A stretch of 27,338 nt of DNA from Dimorphilus gyrociliatus (taxonomy: Eukaryota; Annelida; Polychaeta; Dinophilidae): positions 1 through 27,338 of the forward strand of contig CAJFCJ010000149.1 in NCBI GenBank assembly GCA_904063045.1. The letters are read 5' to 3'. A program made the translations under genes and the position numbers. The notes under the pieces were generated by a model that did no database searches, had not been told where the DNA came from, and saw only the letters and a program-made list of their open reading frames with translations. Position 1 is the stretch's first letter; every line of letters begins with the position of its first letter. Shown piece after piece: positions 9,265 through 21,038 of this stretch.

Positions 9265-11438
9265 TGTGAAGAAAACCAGGTTGCCAATTCTTAAAATATC
9301 ATCAAATTGCTTCTTTACCAACACTTTTGGTATTAGATAACTGAAAAAATCACAAGTGCCTGTCAGACTGGTGTGATCAAATAACTGAATGTGCCTTCTC
9401 TGTATTAATTTCTGAAATTCTTGGTATAATGTATATCAAAATTTACTTCAATTTGTTTTGAGAGTGCATCATTTGATTTTAGAATACATCCCAAATGTTG
9501 TTAATCTGTGGGCATTTGAATAATGTGTCAATTGGATTAGATATAACTTGTTTGAAGGCTGTTTTCTGTCAAAAAAATAAACTTGTGTATCTAAAAGCAG
9601 GCTTTTTTTTTTATCATCTGATAGGGCCCTCAGATATTTGATCATCTAAAACAAAATAGACAAATCTAAATTATTATGAATGTAACTTTACAAAACATGA
9701 TCTTGTGAGTAAGATCATTTCTAATTATCATCCAAATAGTTCTTATTTTCCATGGATGTGATCAATAAGACCGATGTTACATTTTCATGGCACCTGATAG
9801 GAACAATAACACACTCATCAAATATTTTACATGATGGTTTTTTATCGTTACATCTGCTCTAAGAAGTGCAGGAACGAATTTATTTATGACCATTAAAAAC
9901 ATCTGAAAGCATTGCTTCATTTGATAAAGACAGGTAGTTTTTTTTTTTAAAATTACCATCTTGTTTAAAAACATTAACAGTTGCTATGCCTGATTTAAAT
10001 ACACTAGTGGTTATATTTTACTTCTGCATTTGTGCTTTTTCTGATCTTGGCTCTGAATTGCTTTTCTATAGGCTGAAAAGTAGATCAGAGGTTGCTAGCC
10101 ATTGTGAAGATCTTGCGAAGCCTTTTATATCATCTAGAACAAAGAAAATGCACTTAAGAATGAGCTACTTTATTGTCATTAAAAATTGTACTCTGAGAAT
10201 TTTCTGGCTAATAAGAGCTAAGATGATCAATTTGAATGTCTTCAAATTGCCCAGAAAAATTTGAAAAAATGCGAGAGCTTGCACCATGTAAAACAAGGCC
10301 TGTTCTTCTAAATATATGTAATTTGTTTCTGTTAGTTCCATGATCTGACATAGGTGTTTTTGGCTATTTATTATCACAGTATCTAGTGAAAATTCCATAT
10401 AAATGATCTAAAATGCTCAAAATTTATGTTTGTTTTAAAAAATAACCTTGATTATGACATGTTCCGTCCGTTTAATTCAATGACTCATGCAAAAATTCGA
10501 GGGTTAATTTGTAAATCTAATAAATTTTAGGTAAAAATGGCCCAGGTTTTATTGAGAATATTTTAGCAGGCATTTCTATGTATTTTATTGATGAAAAAAT
10601 GTGAAATGAGATCCTATGTCTACAAAAGAACTTAGACCCAATTCTTCCATAAATTGAATGGTGAGTACAGCCTGGATTGATCTTTCTGAAAAACACATGG
10701 CTGTCAATCAATTCTAAAAGGGAATACTGCTTAATCCAAAAAAAATATCAAAATCGATCTGAAAATATTGTATCATTTAACTCAAAAGGTTTTTGCGATA
10801 ACAAATGTAAAAAATGATAACCCAATTCCTATCATCGAGATTGAAAAGATCGTCTTTGATATGGGGAAGGCTAATTACACTTTGATTTTGTCTTATTTTC
10901 TTTGTTGTGCCACAGACAAAAGAAAAGAACGGAAACAGCAATACACATATAATATTATTGTATGTTTATTTTGAATGTGCTTTTTTCAGTGAATATCATA
11001 GCTTTACCATTTACAATTAAAAGAAACCAACTGTTAAATATTCCAAACAAGCAATTTAACGAGTCATCTGGCATTTAAATGGTGGTCCATCTTTGTGGTA
11101 ATAATGAATGTGGTATCAGATGTCAATAAATGGCAGATTTAAGATTATTGGATAATATTCATGGATGTTGAGGTTATTTTTATAGAAATTTGGAAGAGGA
11201 TCTTTAGTTATGGACAATCTCACGAGAAATCTTTTCTCAATAGAATGAAATTTGATCTTTCAACCAAAGCATCACCAAATTCAAGAATAAATCTGAACAT
11301 CTATTCAAATCACATATCTGTTTTTGCTTTTATTTTTTTGCTGTTATAAATAATAATATATCTGTTTAGAAGGTTAGGTTAGCCTTGTCTTTAACTAAAA
11401 TATTCTATAATATTATGATGAAAATTATTATTCTCCGT
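9265..11438. other. No gene recognised
   Basis: AT-rich sequence with scattered short open frames on both strands, including 77 codons on the minus strand at 10165-10398 and 92 codons on the plus strand at 9986-10264. These overlap on opposite strands and carry no recognisable domain. No supported feature. Confidence 0.5.
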
Positions 11439-11470
11439 GTGTAATACAGCAATCTAAGGCTGGATTACAC
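11439..11470. repeat. 12-bp inverted repeat, 8-base loop
   Basis: GTGTAATACAGC and GCTGGATTACAC pair at 11 of 12 positions around AATCTAAG. This is a compact hairpin without other context. Confidence 0.75.
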
Positions 11471-11755
11471 ATTTTCCAATACAAAATGAATAGACAAAAA
11501 CTTCTTATTTAAGAGTTAAAATTGTCAAATCAATCTGTTTTGTAGCTTTTCTTAGAAAAGAAGAACAAAAATTTTTAGATAATTCTACAGCAGTCTGTAA
11601 AGTAGCATTTCAGAATGTTGAAGGATGATTATTCCATATAAATATTCTTGTTTCAACTATAATACTCATTAGACAGTCTATTTATCAATATAATTTAAGC
11701 TTGATGTGAAATTTTCAAGAATGCTGGCAGTCAAAACAGTTTTTCTGAGGGTGTT

Positions 11756-11793
11756 TTTAAAATTTAATTTTGAGCTAAAATTAAAATTTTAAA
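11756..11793. repeat. AT-only imperfect inverted repeat
   Basis: About 16 bases of A/T sequence on each side of GAGCT pair with one bulge. Being pure A/T, it has limited weight and may be chance in this composition. Confidence 0.6.
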
Positions 11794-14700
11794 TGGTGAA
11801 TTTGCATTATAAAATATGTGGATTTAAGCACAGACAGGTTATAATAAGAGTGCACAACAGTATTTATTAGATTATTTCGGCTTCTGACCATATTTTGTGC
11901 CACTTTTCTGAGAATTTGGCAGGCACACACTCATTTTGCAATTTAGAAAATAAAAATAATAAAAAACAACTTAAGTCTATGATAAACTTATAATTTATTC
12001 ATTTTTAGTACGCAAAAAATTTGACTAAAAAATTTCACAATATGTACATATTATGCTTTTACAGGAGCCAGTTGAACATATACCCACTTCTTTTCATGAT
12101 TGCTCTATGTCTATATAAATATTTTATATTTTGTGGACATCAAGCTCAGAAATTCAATTGAGCACTTGAAATTTATTGAGTTTGATCAATATCTTTCACA
12201 ATATTGGATATTGTACACTTCTAGGAAAGTGTTTACAACAGAACACATTAGGCTTACCTGGTGATCATAAAAGAAATGGAGATTTGCCATCTAGAATCAA
12301 TTGTCAACTGTGAAAACATCAGAGAAAAATATTCAGTTTTATTTACAATCTCACACAAAAGACAAAAAACAACCATTAACCTTAAATTATGTGATACATA
12401 TCTTACATGTATTTATTTATTTCATAGATTGTTCAAAAAGCAATGTCATCACTTAATAAAAACAATGAGTTCTTAACTGTTCTTTCTGCATATGTTGCAA
12501 TCTTATGACATTTTTGATTCGTAAAAAATGTTTTGAACAGCTCCTGTGGATCGATTATATTTTTAATGACATATATTTATTTTTGAACGATACCAAGGTT
12601 GACTTTCTAGAATCACTTCGTTGAGGCCAATACTTGCATATAAATTGCTATGCCCAACAGCTAATTGATCAATCAAGAGTATAACTTATCAAAAATATTT
12701 ATTGACAAAGAAATTTACAACCAACAGCTTGGCCGTGTAGCAAATACATGACTGCTGTAAACATTTTGTAATGAATTCACTCACCACATTACGGAGAGCA
12801 CACTAAAGTATAAAAATCCAGTCCATGACAACAGATCCTATTTGAATGGCAATTTTCCTACCCAATCGTACTCCATCACATTTCTGGCATCAATATTATG
12901 TTTTTTGAATTGTACAGTGAGAAATCCTTTTAATTGCCTTCAAGAACGAGTCCATCGAATCAATTTCACAGTTCATAAATTTAAGTAGATCAATTAGCCA
13001 AGAAATGTGAAATAAACTTTCTGTTTGAGGTTTTGCCGCCTCCCTGCACATTTTGTAATAATAACACAATTTTGAGGGATCAAAAATATAAAATACAAGA
13101 ACCCTAGAAAAAATGATCTGTTGGTCATTCCTAATTCAAAAAACTAACCAACCATGTTTCTATTTCATAATTGAAAGGAAAAAACTGTGTTGCTGTAAAG
13201 ATTTGAGAAAGTCAGATTACTATCAAATTAAGAATTGGTGTTCTTCGATGTAATTGAAAGATAAATACACCAGAATAGAGAAGTCTCTGACAATGAATGA
13301 TATGCTTTTTCACAGTATCTTATCAAACAGAGCACAAATTCTCCTAATTGCTCAGAAACGCTCTAGAAAAACAGACAGACCAAACATAGGATACATTTTA
13401 GAATATGCTATTGCATAATACCTTAGAAAAAGTATTTCTTGTAAATGTTTTAATATTATTATTTTTTTTATTTTTCCAAGCATAATAGATATTTTTCATT
13501 TGAACGATAAAAATAATCTTCAGTATTTTCATATATTTATTTTTTGTAAGATTATAAGGATTGGCATCATCAAGTTACAGTTAATCATCTGGTAATTGTA
13601 CCATTGAAACATATCAGTAATCAATACATATAACTGAGAAATTACCACATGCTTTATCACACAGGACCTGAAAAGTTTAAAAGCTCAAAAATCAACATGG
13701 AATTTGTAAAAGGTTCTCAAATGAAATAAGCCACATCAAAGCTTATGGTATATCTTCAATTTTCTATCAGGTATTTCATATCATTGTATTAATGACTTTC
13801 TGCAAATAATCTCGCTGGAAATCCTTGTTGCTTCTGTCTTCATATTGAAGTGGTAATATGTTATGTTATGTTTACAATAAATTGAAAATGTGGATGTTTG
13901 CCCATTTTGGATGTAAAAAATCAATGAAAACATACAGATTTGACATTTTATTTTGAACAAATCATCCAAGGTTCAAAAAGTCAAATTCTTTTTCCCATGT
14001 TGGGATTTGTTGGCTGAAAAATTTTTTTGGCAAAAAACATCTCATCAATTAGATTTTAAATCGATAAAAGTTAAAAATAATTTAAAAAATTAAAGATTCT
14101 TCTTTTGAATCTTCAAGCCTAATGCCTTTGTAAATCTATAATCTTAGTACTTATAAATTGTGATTACTATTTAGAATAGGATTTTGGAAACATAATTTAT
14201 AATCTATTTGAGTGATGCAATCAAAGGATTTGACTCTTATATTCCATATATAGGTGATATATACTGTTACCATAAATGGAACATCTACATTTATATCGTG
14301 ATGATTTAAATGAGATTTGCCAAACCAATGACCAAAACATCTGAGATTACTTTATCTTCTAGTCAGGGATGCTTGAAATCGATTCAAATTTTGTGGGCTA
14401 CTAGATGGTTTTTTGTTAAATCGTTTCAAGAAAACAGATGAAAAAATCTAGTAAAATTGTGAAATCATTGAGAATTTTTGAATAAAATCAAAATTTTCAA
14501 CATTCTATTGCTCACAATATTTTTTTATCAAAGTGTTTCAGACCAAACAAACATTAAATTAATATAACTTTTGTGTATCTTTTGGTCCTCAACACAGCAT
14601 ACATCCATCTGATTTCAAATCTGTTTTTTTTGCTTATTTAAAGTTTTTTAAAAAGTTTACTTTATAGACAAGAAATTATGTGTATTTTGAGTCATCAAGA

Positions 14701-16002
14701 CCAGTTCTTTGATAAAAGCTCTTTATAAATGGCGTTTCTCATTAAATGGTAGCAATCCATTTCACTTTTTGCTTGTTGGTGTTTTATTTGACTTTTTCTT
14801 ACAGGAAACCCTTAGTTGAGAGCCAGGCAGACTCAGACCTTGATTTTACTGTAGAATAAAAACCCTAGACATTAAAAAGAGGTTGCCAGGAAGCATGATT
14901 TTCTATCATTAAAGCCATGTTTGATATAAAGGTGATCAATACTTGCCAAAACTCTAAGAAAATGGCCTTTTCCTGAACTTTAAGAAATTTTATGGCTATT
15001 AGAAACAATACCGTTGGTTATCAGCCATGCAAAAGCTGAATGTTTTGTTATCATGAGATTTTTTACATGATATGACGATTTATTGTAGGTGGCTGTAACA
15101 AGATTCAAAATTAGCAAGTTGTTATTAACACATTCCAACTGTACTGATCAGGCAGAATCAAGAATAAAATGATCATTTTCTCCAAACCACTTACTAATTT
15201 ACTGAAAGCAATTCTAATCACAAGCAAGTGACATGTCTGTATACATATAAAAATGATATATTTTAAAAAAATCATAATAAACCATCCATGTCATGAGGGA
15301 TTTCAATTGCCACTGCTCGCAATTTGAGATTATAAGATTTTGACTACATTTTTGCACATGAATTTTTTGGAATTTTAACCAGGCCCCAAGTGGAACAGAA
15401 TTGATGAACAGAATAAACAAAAGCATAAATTTTAAGATGTTTATTTTATTCTTGTATAAAGATAAGAGTTTAGACTTCATTATTATTTAAAAAGATAAGA
15501 GATTCTACAAAAAATTTAATAAGTGCTTGTCTACAACACCAAAAATGTCGACCAGGACCAATTTTTCGGTGAATGCCATATGATTTTATACGAAAAGTGT
15601 TTATTTACATGCTTACACCTTAGAAATGTGTTCTTCTTTTAAATGGCATCTACACAAGAGCATTCTACTATCCTAGCATATCTTGGTTTTTCAACTCTGA
15701 TTAAACATCTTTTACACCTTATTATTTATTGGACTTAAAATTGGTACAGAGAATCATTAAATGAAACAAATATCAGCCCTGGCTTTTAGACTTTTTTAAG
15801 AAATATAATGATTTTTTCGATTATTATTAGATTATTCAAAATATCTTCAAAGTAATATTTTCAATAGATATACAATGCCAATTGATTGTAAACAGGATCA
15901 TAAAGACGAACCAGCAATTTTTATCTGTACGGCACAACAGCACTGATTTTTGACTAATTATTTTAATTGTAAGGAGCAGGATCAAATCTTCATCTTGGCC
16001 AT
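11794..16002. other. No gene recognised
   Basis: AT-rich, mostly unique sequence. A few stretches look coding-like when paired with splice-like dinucleotides, such as a candidate signal-peptide exon on the minus strand at 15380-15426. Similar candidates occur on the opposite strand at about the same rate, so none is called as a gene. Confidence 0.5.
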
Positions 16003-16041
16003 GTGCTGTAGTTTTTTCGAATGGAATTAAATCTACAGCAC
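16003..16041. repeat. 9-bp inverted repeat, 21-base spacer
   Basis: GTGCTGTAG (16003-16011) and CTACAGCAC (16033-16041) are perfect inverted copies, with weak extra T-A pairing just inside. Confidence 0.65.
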
Positions 16042-16934
16042 GCCACCTTCATTAAAAAGGCCAAAAATGTGTTTCATTTTAGATGAGATGAGTTTTTTGA
16101 CACCAAATGCAAATTTTTCATATAAACACATTTGAAATGGCCTGGCCCGCTTTTGAACTTCCAACCAAGAAAATTGTATTTTAAGACCATCAATCAAGAA
16201 TTAAAAATTCTTAAAAGAAAATGGCTGAGACATTTTATGAAAATGAACACTTCTTTCATTCAATATGAGAGAGTTGAAACCAAACTGAGATGACTTTACA
16301 AAACATTAAGGCTCATTCAAGTCTGCCAGATATTTATACCAGCACAGATGTGATTTCAAGCTGTGCATTTGTTCTCATTGGACATTTATGGTCCCTAATT
16401 ACACATTCTATTTTCAAATAGATGGCTCATATAATAAAAATATTCTCATGAATAACACAAATCATGAAATGATCTAGAATATTTCTAAAAATGTAAATGA
16501 ATTAGAAATTTTGTAACTCCTACATGGAAAGGTAGCCAACAATATCGCACTTAAGGCCCAAGTGGTTTAATTATTCTCAAATACAACTGTGGGCACCAGG
16601 CCACATGATAATTTCAATTGGCCAGTTAGACTAGAACTAATCAAGGAACATGTTGGACATCGCTGGTTTGAGCAATTAATATTACAAGAAACAATGCCTA
16701 CTACCATTCAAATTGCCCTTTCTGTAAAATAAATTGTATAAAATCTTATCATCATTTACTCAGAGATTTTCTGATTGCTTTTTTATGGAATTACATTCAA
16801 ATTCAATACCTACATCTTTAAAGTGATTTATATGACTCAATAATGAGACCATAGACAAATCTTCACATTTTTGTGGAAAAAGAAAAATGTTCAGAATGAA
16901 ATTAGACTTTTTATTTTTGAATGAAGAATTGTCT
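16042..16934. other. No gene recognised
   Basis: AT-rich sequence. On the plus strand at about 16530-16730 a frame with a single stop reads protein-like, but no family is recognised. Nothing else is supported. Confidence 0.45.
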
Positions 16935-17370
16935 ATTCTCGTTCTGGATTGGTCTTTAGATTTAATTCCCGAATCGAGAACGTACAATTCTGGGTCTGGA
17001 TTAATCTTTAGATTTAATTTTTGAATCAAGAATCGACCATTCTGGTTCTGGATAACCCAATGTCCAGTCCTAGGACTGAATCTAGAATCAACTGTTCTCA
17101 TTCATGATAACCCAATGTCCAGTCCTAGGACTGAATCTAGAATCAAACATTCTCGTTCTCGATAACCCAATGTCCAGTCCTAGGACTGAATCGAGAATCA
17201 AACATTCTTATTCTCGATAACCCAATGTCAACCATTCTCGTTCTCGATAACCCAATGTCGAGTCCTAGGACTGAATCTAGAGTCAACCATTCCTGTTCTC
17301 TATAACCCAATGTCCAGTCCAAGGACTGAATCTAGAATCAAACATTCTTGTTCTCAATAACCCAATGTAT
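16935..17370. repeat. 55-bp tandem array with an internal palindrome
   Basis: Units begin with GATAACCCAATGT or close variants at 17051, 17106, 17161, 17216, 17246, 17301 and 17356. The period is 55 bp except for one 30-bp unit at 17216 that has lost 25 bp, including the palindrome. Most units contain the 14-bp palindrome CAGTCCTAGGACTG (first copy 17065-17078); later copies have one substitution each. Older, diverged units with a period of about 52 bp extend left to about 16935. Open frames crossing the array are repeat artefacts. It adjoins the MULE fragment, and such arrays can lie near transposon ends, but no link is proven. Confidence 0.9.
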
Positions 17371-17709
17371 TGTTATAAGTTGTACAAATCCCTTTGGAGA
17401 TAAAAAATTTTTCCTTCAGTTGGAAGACCTCCTCCCCAAGAAGCCAGCAGAGAAACCATTGTCGGATAACATACTTACTTTATTTATTTTTGTCCATTAT
17501 ATTTTATATTTTGAAACATTTTTTGTGTCAGTCATATCATCCTGACATTTCAGATCACCAGATCCACCAAAACCATCTAAAAGCCAGGTTCTGGACATCC
17601 TCAAATAATTAAATGAACAGTCTGAAATATAAATAACTACACGATTTTCCTCCTCTATACCACTATCAGAATAAAAAAAATCATTCATTTCTTGCATTAT
17701 TATGTAAAC
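17371..17709 (-). pseudogene. MULE transposase core fragment (continues from 21334-21813)
   Basis: Read on the minus strand from 17709, the frame gives FFYSDSGIEEENRVVIYISD, then a segment ending SRTWLLDGFGG. This matches the start of the MULE transposase core, where a D-x-G...R-x-I-x-F/Y strand pair is followed by W-x-x-D-G-T-F carrying the first catalytic Asp. The frame runs to a stop at 17497; beyond it no MULE motif is clear down to the tandem array, and the other catalytic residues are missing. The first codon here follows in frame after the FLYWCH part once the Harbinger insert and one AAT target copy are removed. It is the lower half of one interrupted gene. Confidence 0.65.
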
Positions 17710-17712
17710 AAT

Positions 17713-17760
17713 AGGGCTATGCTATGCCATGTTTAATATAAAAAATCATAATTATTTTCT
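17713..17760 (+). repeat. Harbinger left terminal inverted repeat
   Basis: Starts AGGGCTATGCTATGCCAT. The first six bases match the inverted right end exactly; beyond that, similarity continues with gaps (CCAT, then AT-rich). The preceding AAT is the target copy. Confidence 0.65.
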
Positions 17761-18311
17761 ATATAAAATCTCTTTCATTTTGATATATATAAAACAGTCA
17801 TTTTATCTATAGTATACCTGGAACACTAATTTTTCAGCTCCCCCTAGAAATGATACCCAAGGAATCAAATATAAAGATGGACTTTTTGATATTTAACATG
17901 TTATTTTTTGAAGATTATGCCAGAAATGTATATCAATATATGGAGAATCTTGATTTAAAGATTGGGTCTATGTGTGATGAGCAATTTGATGAAAATTTTC
18001 AAATGAGATGAGAATGTTTCGTTTGGCCTACTAAATTTATTTCTCAAAGATCTTTATATTTTTTTTATACTTTATATCACTTATTAGTACTTATCGTGAA
18101 ATGAGAGAAAATTTTGGGATGCCTCGCACAACAATTCATCAATTTATAAATGAAATGGCCGAAAAACTAGCATTAATTGCACATGAAGTGGTTTGTTTCC
18201 CTTCTGAAGAGAAGTTTGGCTCACTCAAGAATGGGTTTATGCATTTTGTGTCTATAAGAGGTGCGATACTGACTATTGATGGGACGCATATTTGAATTTG
18301 CAGTTCATCTG

Positions 18312-19979
18312 TAGGGACCCAAGTTAGGGTGCAAATTTAGGGTGCAAAATAAAAATCAAAAAAAAAGTAAATTAATATTCTTTATTCATTTCTCTCTTGA
18401 ATATTTACTATTGATCGCATTAATGTTCCTAAATGTATTGAAAGAGTGTTTTGTCGTCTTTCAGATAACAAATTGCATAACGTACTGAAAGATAGCTCGA
18501 CAGCTGTTGTAGTCAAATTCGAATATTTATACTCACAATAATCCCAATCAATGGTTTTGTAATTTTGTAATAGATGTTGAACATCTGGATTCTTGCCCAT
18601 TATATCAGTAAATCGTGACCTCATCCAATCATTTTCCAACTTGTCACGTACATTCTTAATGATTTTGATTTGTTTTTGTGTTGACAAATTTTCTGATTCT
18701 AGCAATGTTATACCATGTGAAACAAACTTATGGTGTGCTACAAATCTTATCTGATGGAATTATCATTTTTGGTTATCAGTTTCTTTATTTTTTGGTATTT
18801 AATCACCAATTTAAAAATAAAATTGTTGTTAAAACTCCAATTATCAAAAATGAAAACACAACAGTCAATCCAGGTGCACCATTGTGTTTTGATAGGGAAT
18901 TTTGGTAGTGGTAGACGAGTAACTTGTTTATAAATCGCCTTGTTTCCTTTATTATTTAGCAAAGTTTTTTTTAGAAGTGATACTGGCTTATTAGCAAACT
19001 TTGAATTTTTACGTAATGTTTCTGCTAAATTATGTAAATTGTGTGCTAGGCAAATATAGTGTTTTTATCCTGGATAAAATTCCTTGATTAACTTGCCACC
19101 TTTTTTACAATAAGCAGCACCATCAGAAACTATCGAAACAAAGTTGCAGCTATATCTTGGTTCCTGAATTAAAAAGCTGTTTATAATTGTAAGAATCTCT
19201 CTTGAAACAGCTTCCGCATTGGTTTGTTCAATCTCAATTGTATCGATCAATAAAATTTTTTCTTCAGGACCATTTTCATGTTTTGCCATAATATTTGAAA
19301 GACTTCGATTTTCAATTGTGCTCTCATCAAAATATACTGAAAATGGATGGCTGTAAAAGTGGTTTCTTATTGCTGTTAGTTGGGCTGGTTTGTGAGTTTT
19401 ATATGTGAATTCCTATATGCCAGTGCCGATTTGATTTTAAAATGAAAGTTTTCTCTAAAAAACTCTTTTATATGTAAATTATCAAAATTATGAGGTGCTA
19501 TACCAGCAGCCAGAAAAGATGTAACCAAATTTTGATGAATGGCCTCGTCATCACGAGATTCTGCATCACTAATTCTTTTGACTTTGAACATTGCATTTTT
19601 TCTGTGTTTTTTGTTGAAAGATGATTGTTCACAATTGCAATATGTTTTTTTTTATTTTTCAAAATCGTGCAATTGCTAATTTTACAGTCAAAAAAGTTTA
19701 TATTTTCAGTCAAAAAGTCAAACTTTTCAATATAACTCAAAAGGAAACCCTTTTTCATTATTGTCAGGTTCAGGTTCTGTCATTTGAAATTTTAGGGTGC
19801 ACATTTTTTTTAAAAAATCATTACTGCTTAAAAAGTGCCACCAAAAATCACCAAAAAAAAAAATTTTCTATCAATTAGAATTTATTGGAAGCATTTTCAC
19901 ATCCATTCATTCTTGAAAGGAAATTTTTCATTCAATTTAACCCCTGTTGGTTCATTTTGCACACTAACTTGGGACCCTA
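18312..19979 (-). mobile_element. hAT element inserted in the Harbinger transposase
   Basis: Terminal inverted repeats start TAGGGACCCAAGTTAG on the left and, inverted, TAGGGTCCCAAGTTAG on the right. Flanking 8-bp copies are TTCATCTG (18304-18311) and TCCATCTG (19980-19987), 7 of 8 identical; an 8-bp duplication is the hAT hallmark. The element is 1668 bp, with a decayed transposase on the minus strand. GGGTGCAAA is repeated just inside the left end. It is the youngest layer of the three-level nest. Confidence 0.9.
18382..19758 (-). pseudogene. hAT transposase of the inner element (several frame breaks)
   Basis: Reading from 19758 downward: a Cys/His segment (CKISNC with later His residues) resembles a degenerate BED-type zinc finger, which binds transposon ends. 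A linker frame follows (19591-19376). Next comes a catalytic-core frame (19289-19065) with FVSIVSDGAAYCKKGGK, then a CLAHNLHNLAE segment near 19050-19020 matching the conserved hAT C-x-x-H region. The C-terminal frame (18705-18382) has VELSFSTLCNLLSERR, the hAT dimerisation motif with its conserved Glu, Phe, Ser and Arg-Arg. At least four frame changes exist. It is oriented opposite to the Harbinger transposase it interrupts. Confidence 0.8.
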
Positions 19980-20435
19980 TCCATCTGTCAATGACCCATT
20001 TAATTATTATAATTGAAAACAGTTTTTTTTCTATTTCAATTGTTTGTCTCTTTGATCATAAATTAGGATGCCGAGGAATGACATATGGCTACAGAAGGAA
20101 TCATGATGCTCGAATTTTACGAAATTCAAATTTACTTGAAAAAGTTGAAGCCATTCAAACACCTGGCACATGGATTTTAGGAGATTCTGCATTTGGTAAC
20201 TTCACAAACATACCTACAACAACCTCTACAATTCGGGACCCACTTGATATAACAATGATAAGAAGTTTTACGACACAAAGAGTAACCAGTGAACATGCTT
20301 TTGGCCTTTTCAAAAACAAGTTTTAATTTTTTAGTGGAAGAGTATACAATGGACACACACAGAAATCCTTCAAAATACTTAAAGCAAGTGTTTTCTTGCA
20401 TAATTTCATATTTGATAATAATATAAGCCAATATA

Positions 20436-20448
20436 AATAAAATTTATT
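20436..20448. terminator. Overlapping poly(A) signals on both strands
   Basis: AATAAA (20436-20441) overlaps the + strand transposase stop (20438-20440). TTTATT (20443-20448), a poly(A) signal on the minus strand, overlaps the Myb-like gene stop (20444-20446). Both signals overlap the stops themselves, so 3' UTRs would be very short and would run into the opposite gene. Confidence 0.55.
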
Positions 20449-21038
20449 TATCAGTTTCCTTAGACACATTTTTCTGAATGAGATTTATAATTGTGTCAAT
20501 TTTACTTTCTAGATTAACAATTTTAGAATCAAATTCGCTCCTAGAAATGTAATTTTCTCTCTTTTCTGATACATTTTTGATATACAATTCGAGTGCTTCA
20601 CATTTGATGTCATTTAAGGTTTTATTGTTTTTTTGAACTAGAAAATTCATTTGAACTGTGTGTTGGAGGTAATTCGATCACATCTTGCTCTGTAAGATTA
20701 TCTGATCTTAGATCAGATACATTTTGCATTGTGTCAGTTTCATTTCTGGGATATGTGTCTGAAAATAAATTCCAATATCTCCATACTGGTGGAGCAGCTC
20801 CATTTTTTCTTTGTTCAGTAGCCACATCTTGATATTTGCAAAGAAGTTGTTTGTATTTTGTCTTGGCTTCATGACCATCAACTTTTGGTGTGCACAAATC
20901 TCCTATTTCCTTCCAACATTCACATGTTTTATGTTTATTTTACTTTGTTCTCTCAAAATTTTCAATAATATCAATGGAATGCTTGATTTTGATCAATTGT
21001 TCCATATTTTTTTGATTCCACTTAAAAATACTCACCAT
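20444..21038 (-). pseudogene. Myb/SANT-like DNA-binding protein of the Harbinger element
   Basis: Harbinger elements usually carry a Myb-like partner that brings transposase to the transposon ends and nucleus. From the ATG at 21038 the frame begins MVSIFKWNQKNMEQLI, with a Trp and spaced Leu/Ile as in the first Myb/SANT helix. A TAA at 20940-20942 (codon 33) interrupts it; the same frame continues with TCECWKEIGDLC and a KTKYKQLLCKYQ helix, the second and third helices of a trihelix-type domain. An acidic middle follows. A frameshift near 20640 leads to a C-terminal coiled-coil-like helix (SEFDSKIVNLESKIDTIINL) ending at 20444. Total is about 198 codons. With only one stop and one frameshift it is the best-preserved gene of this element. 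It is convergent with the transposase. Confidence 0.75.

Larger units (their letters stand above)
17877..20440 (+). pseudogene. PIF/Harbinger DDE transposase (interrupted by hAT, plus stops and frameshifts)
   Basis: The likely start is the ATG at 17877, giving 44 codons to a TGA at 18009 with a CDEQFDENFQMR segment typical of the N-terminus. A later frame (18101-18292) has the helix-rich middle and LTIDGTHI, with the first catalytic Asp at 18278-18280. After the hAT insert, the frame resumes with VNDPFNYYN, then a new frame gives GTWILGDSAFGN (second Asp 20183-20185) and TSEHAFGLFKNKF (Glu 20291-20293), 35 codons apart. A last frame, after a shift near 20322, gives a FLHNF-type C-terminus ending at TAA 20438-20440. 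Removing the hAT and one target copy leaves the frame exactly in register. Total coding is about 300 codons, at the short end for the family. Confidence 0.85.

Noticed and set aside
6263-16934. Many 45-65 base open stretches with splice-like borders on the minus strand (for example 7216-7278, 7461-7508, 12258-12307, 14803-14848, and near 10027-10077).
   Set aside because: Comparable open stretches after good acceptor signals occur on the plus strand too (for example near 8735, 12067 and 15835). Phases do not chain together and no domain is recognised, so they are not distinguished from chance.
16760-17101. A 113-codon open frame on the minus strand.
   Set aside because: Its first half lies in the tandem array and the rest has no motif; it is a repeat artefact.
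16935-17370. Regular repeats considered as a CRISPR array.
   Set aside because: The whole 55-bp unit repeats with no unique spacers, and the context is eukaryotic.
17348-17612. Two plus-strand open frames with a proline/lysine-rich stretch.
   Set aside because: They are antisense to the MULE fragment and the adjoining region, with no recognisable domain.
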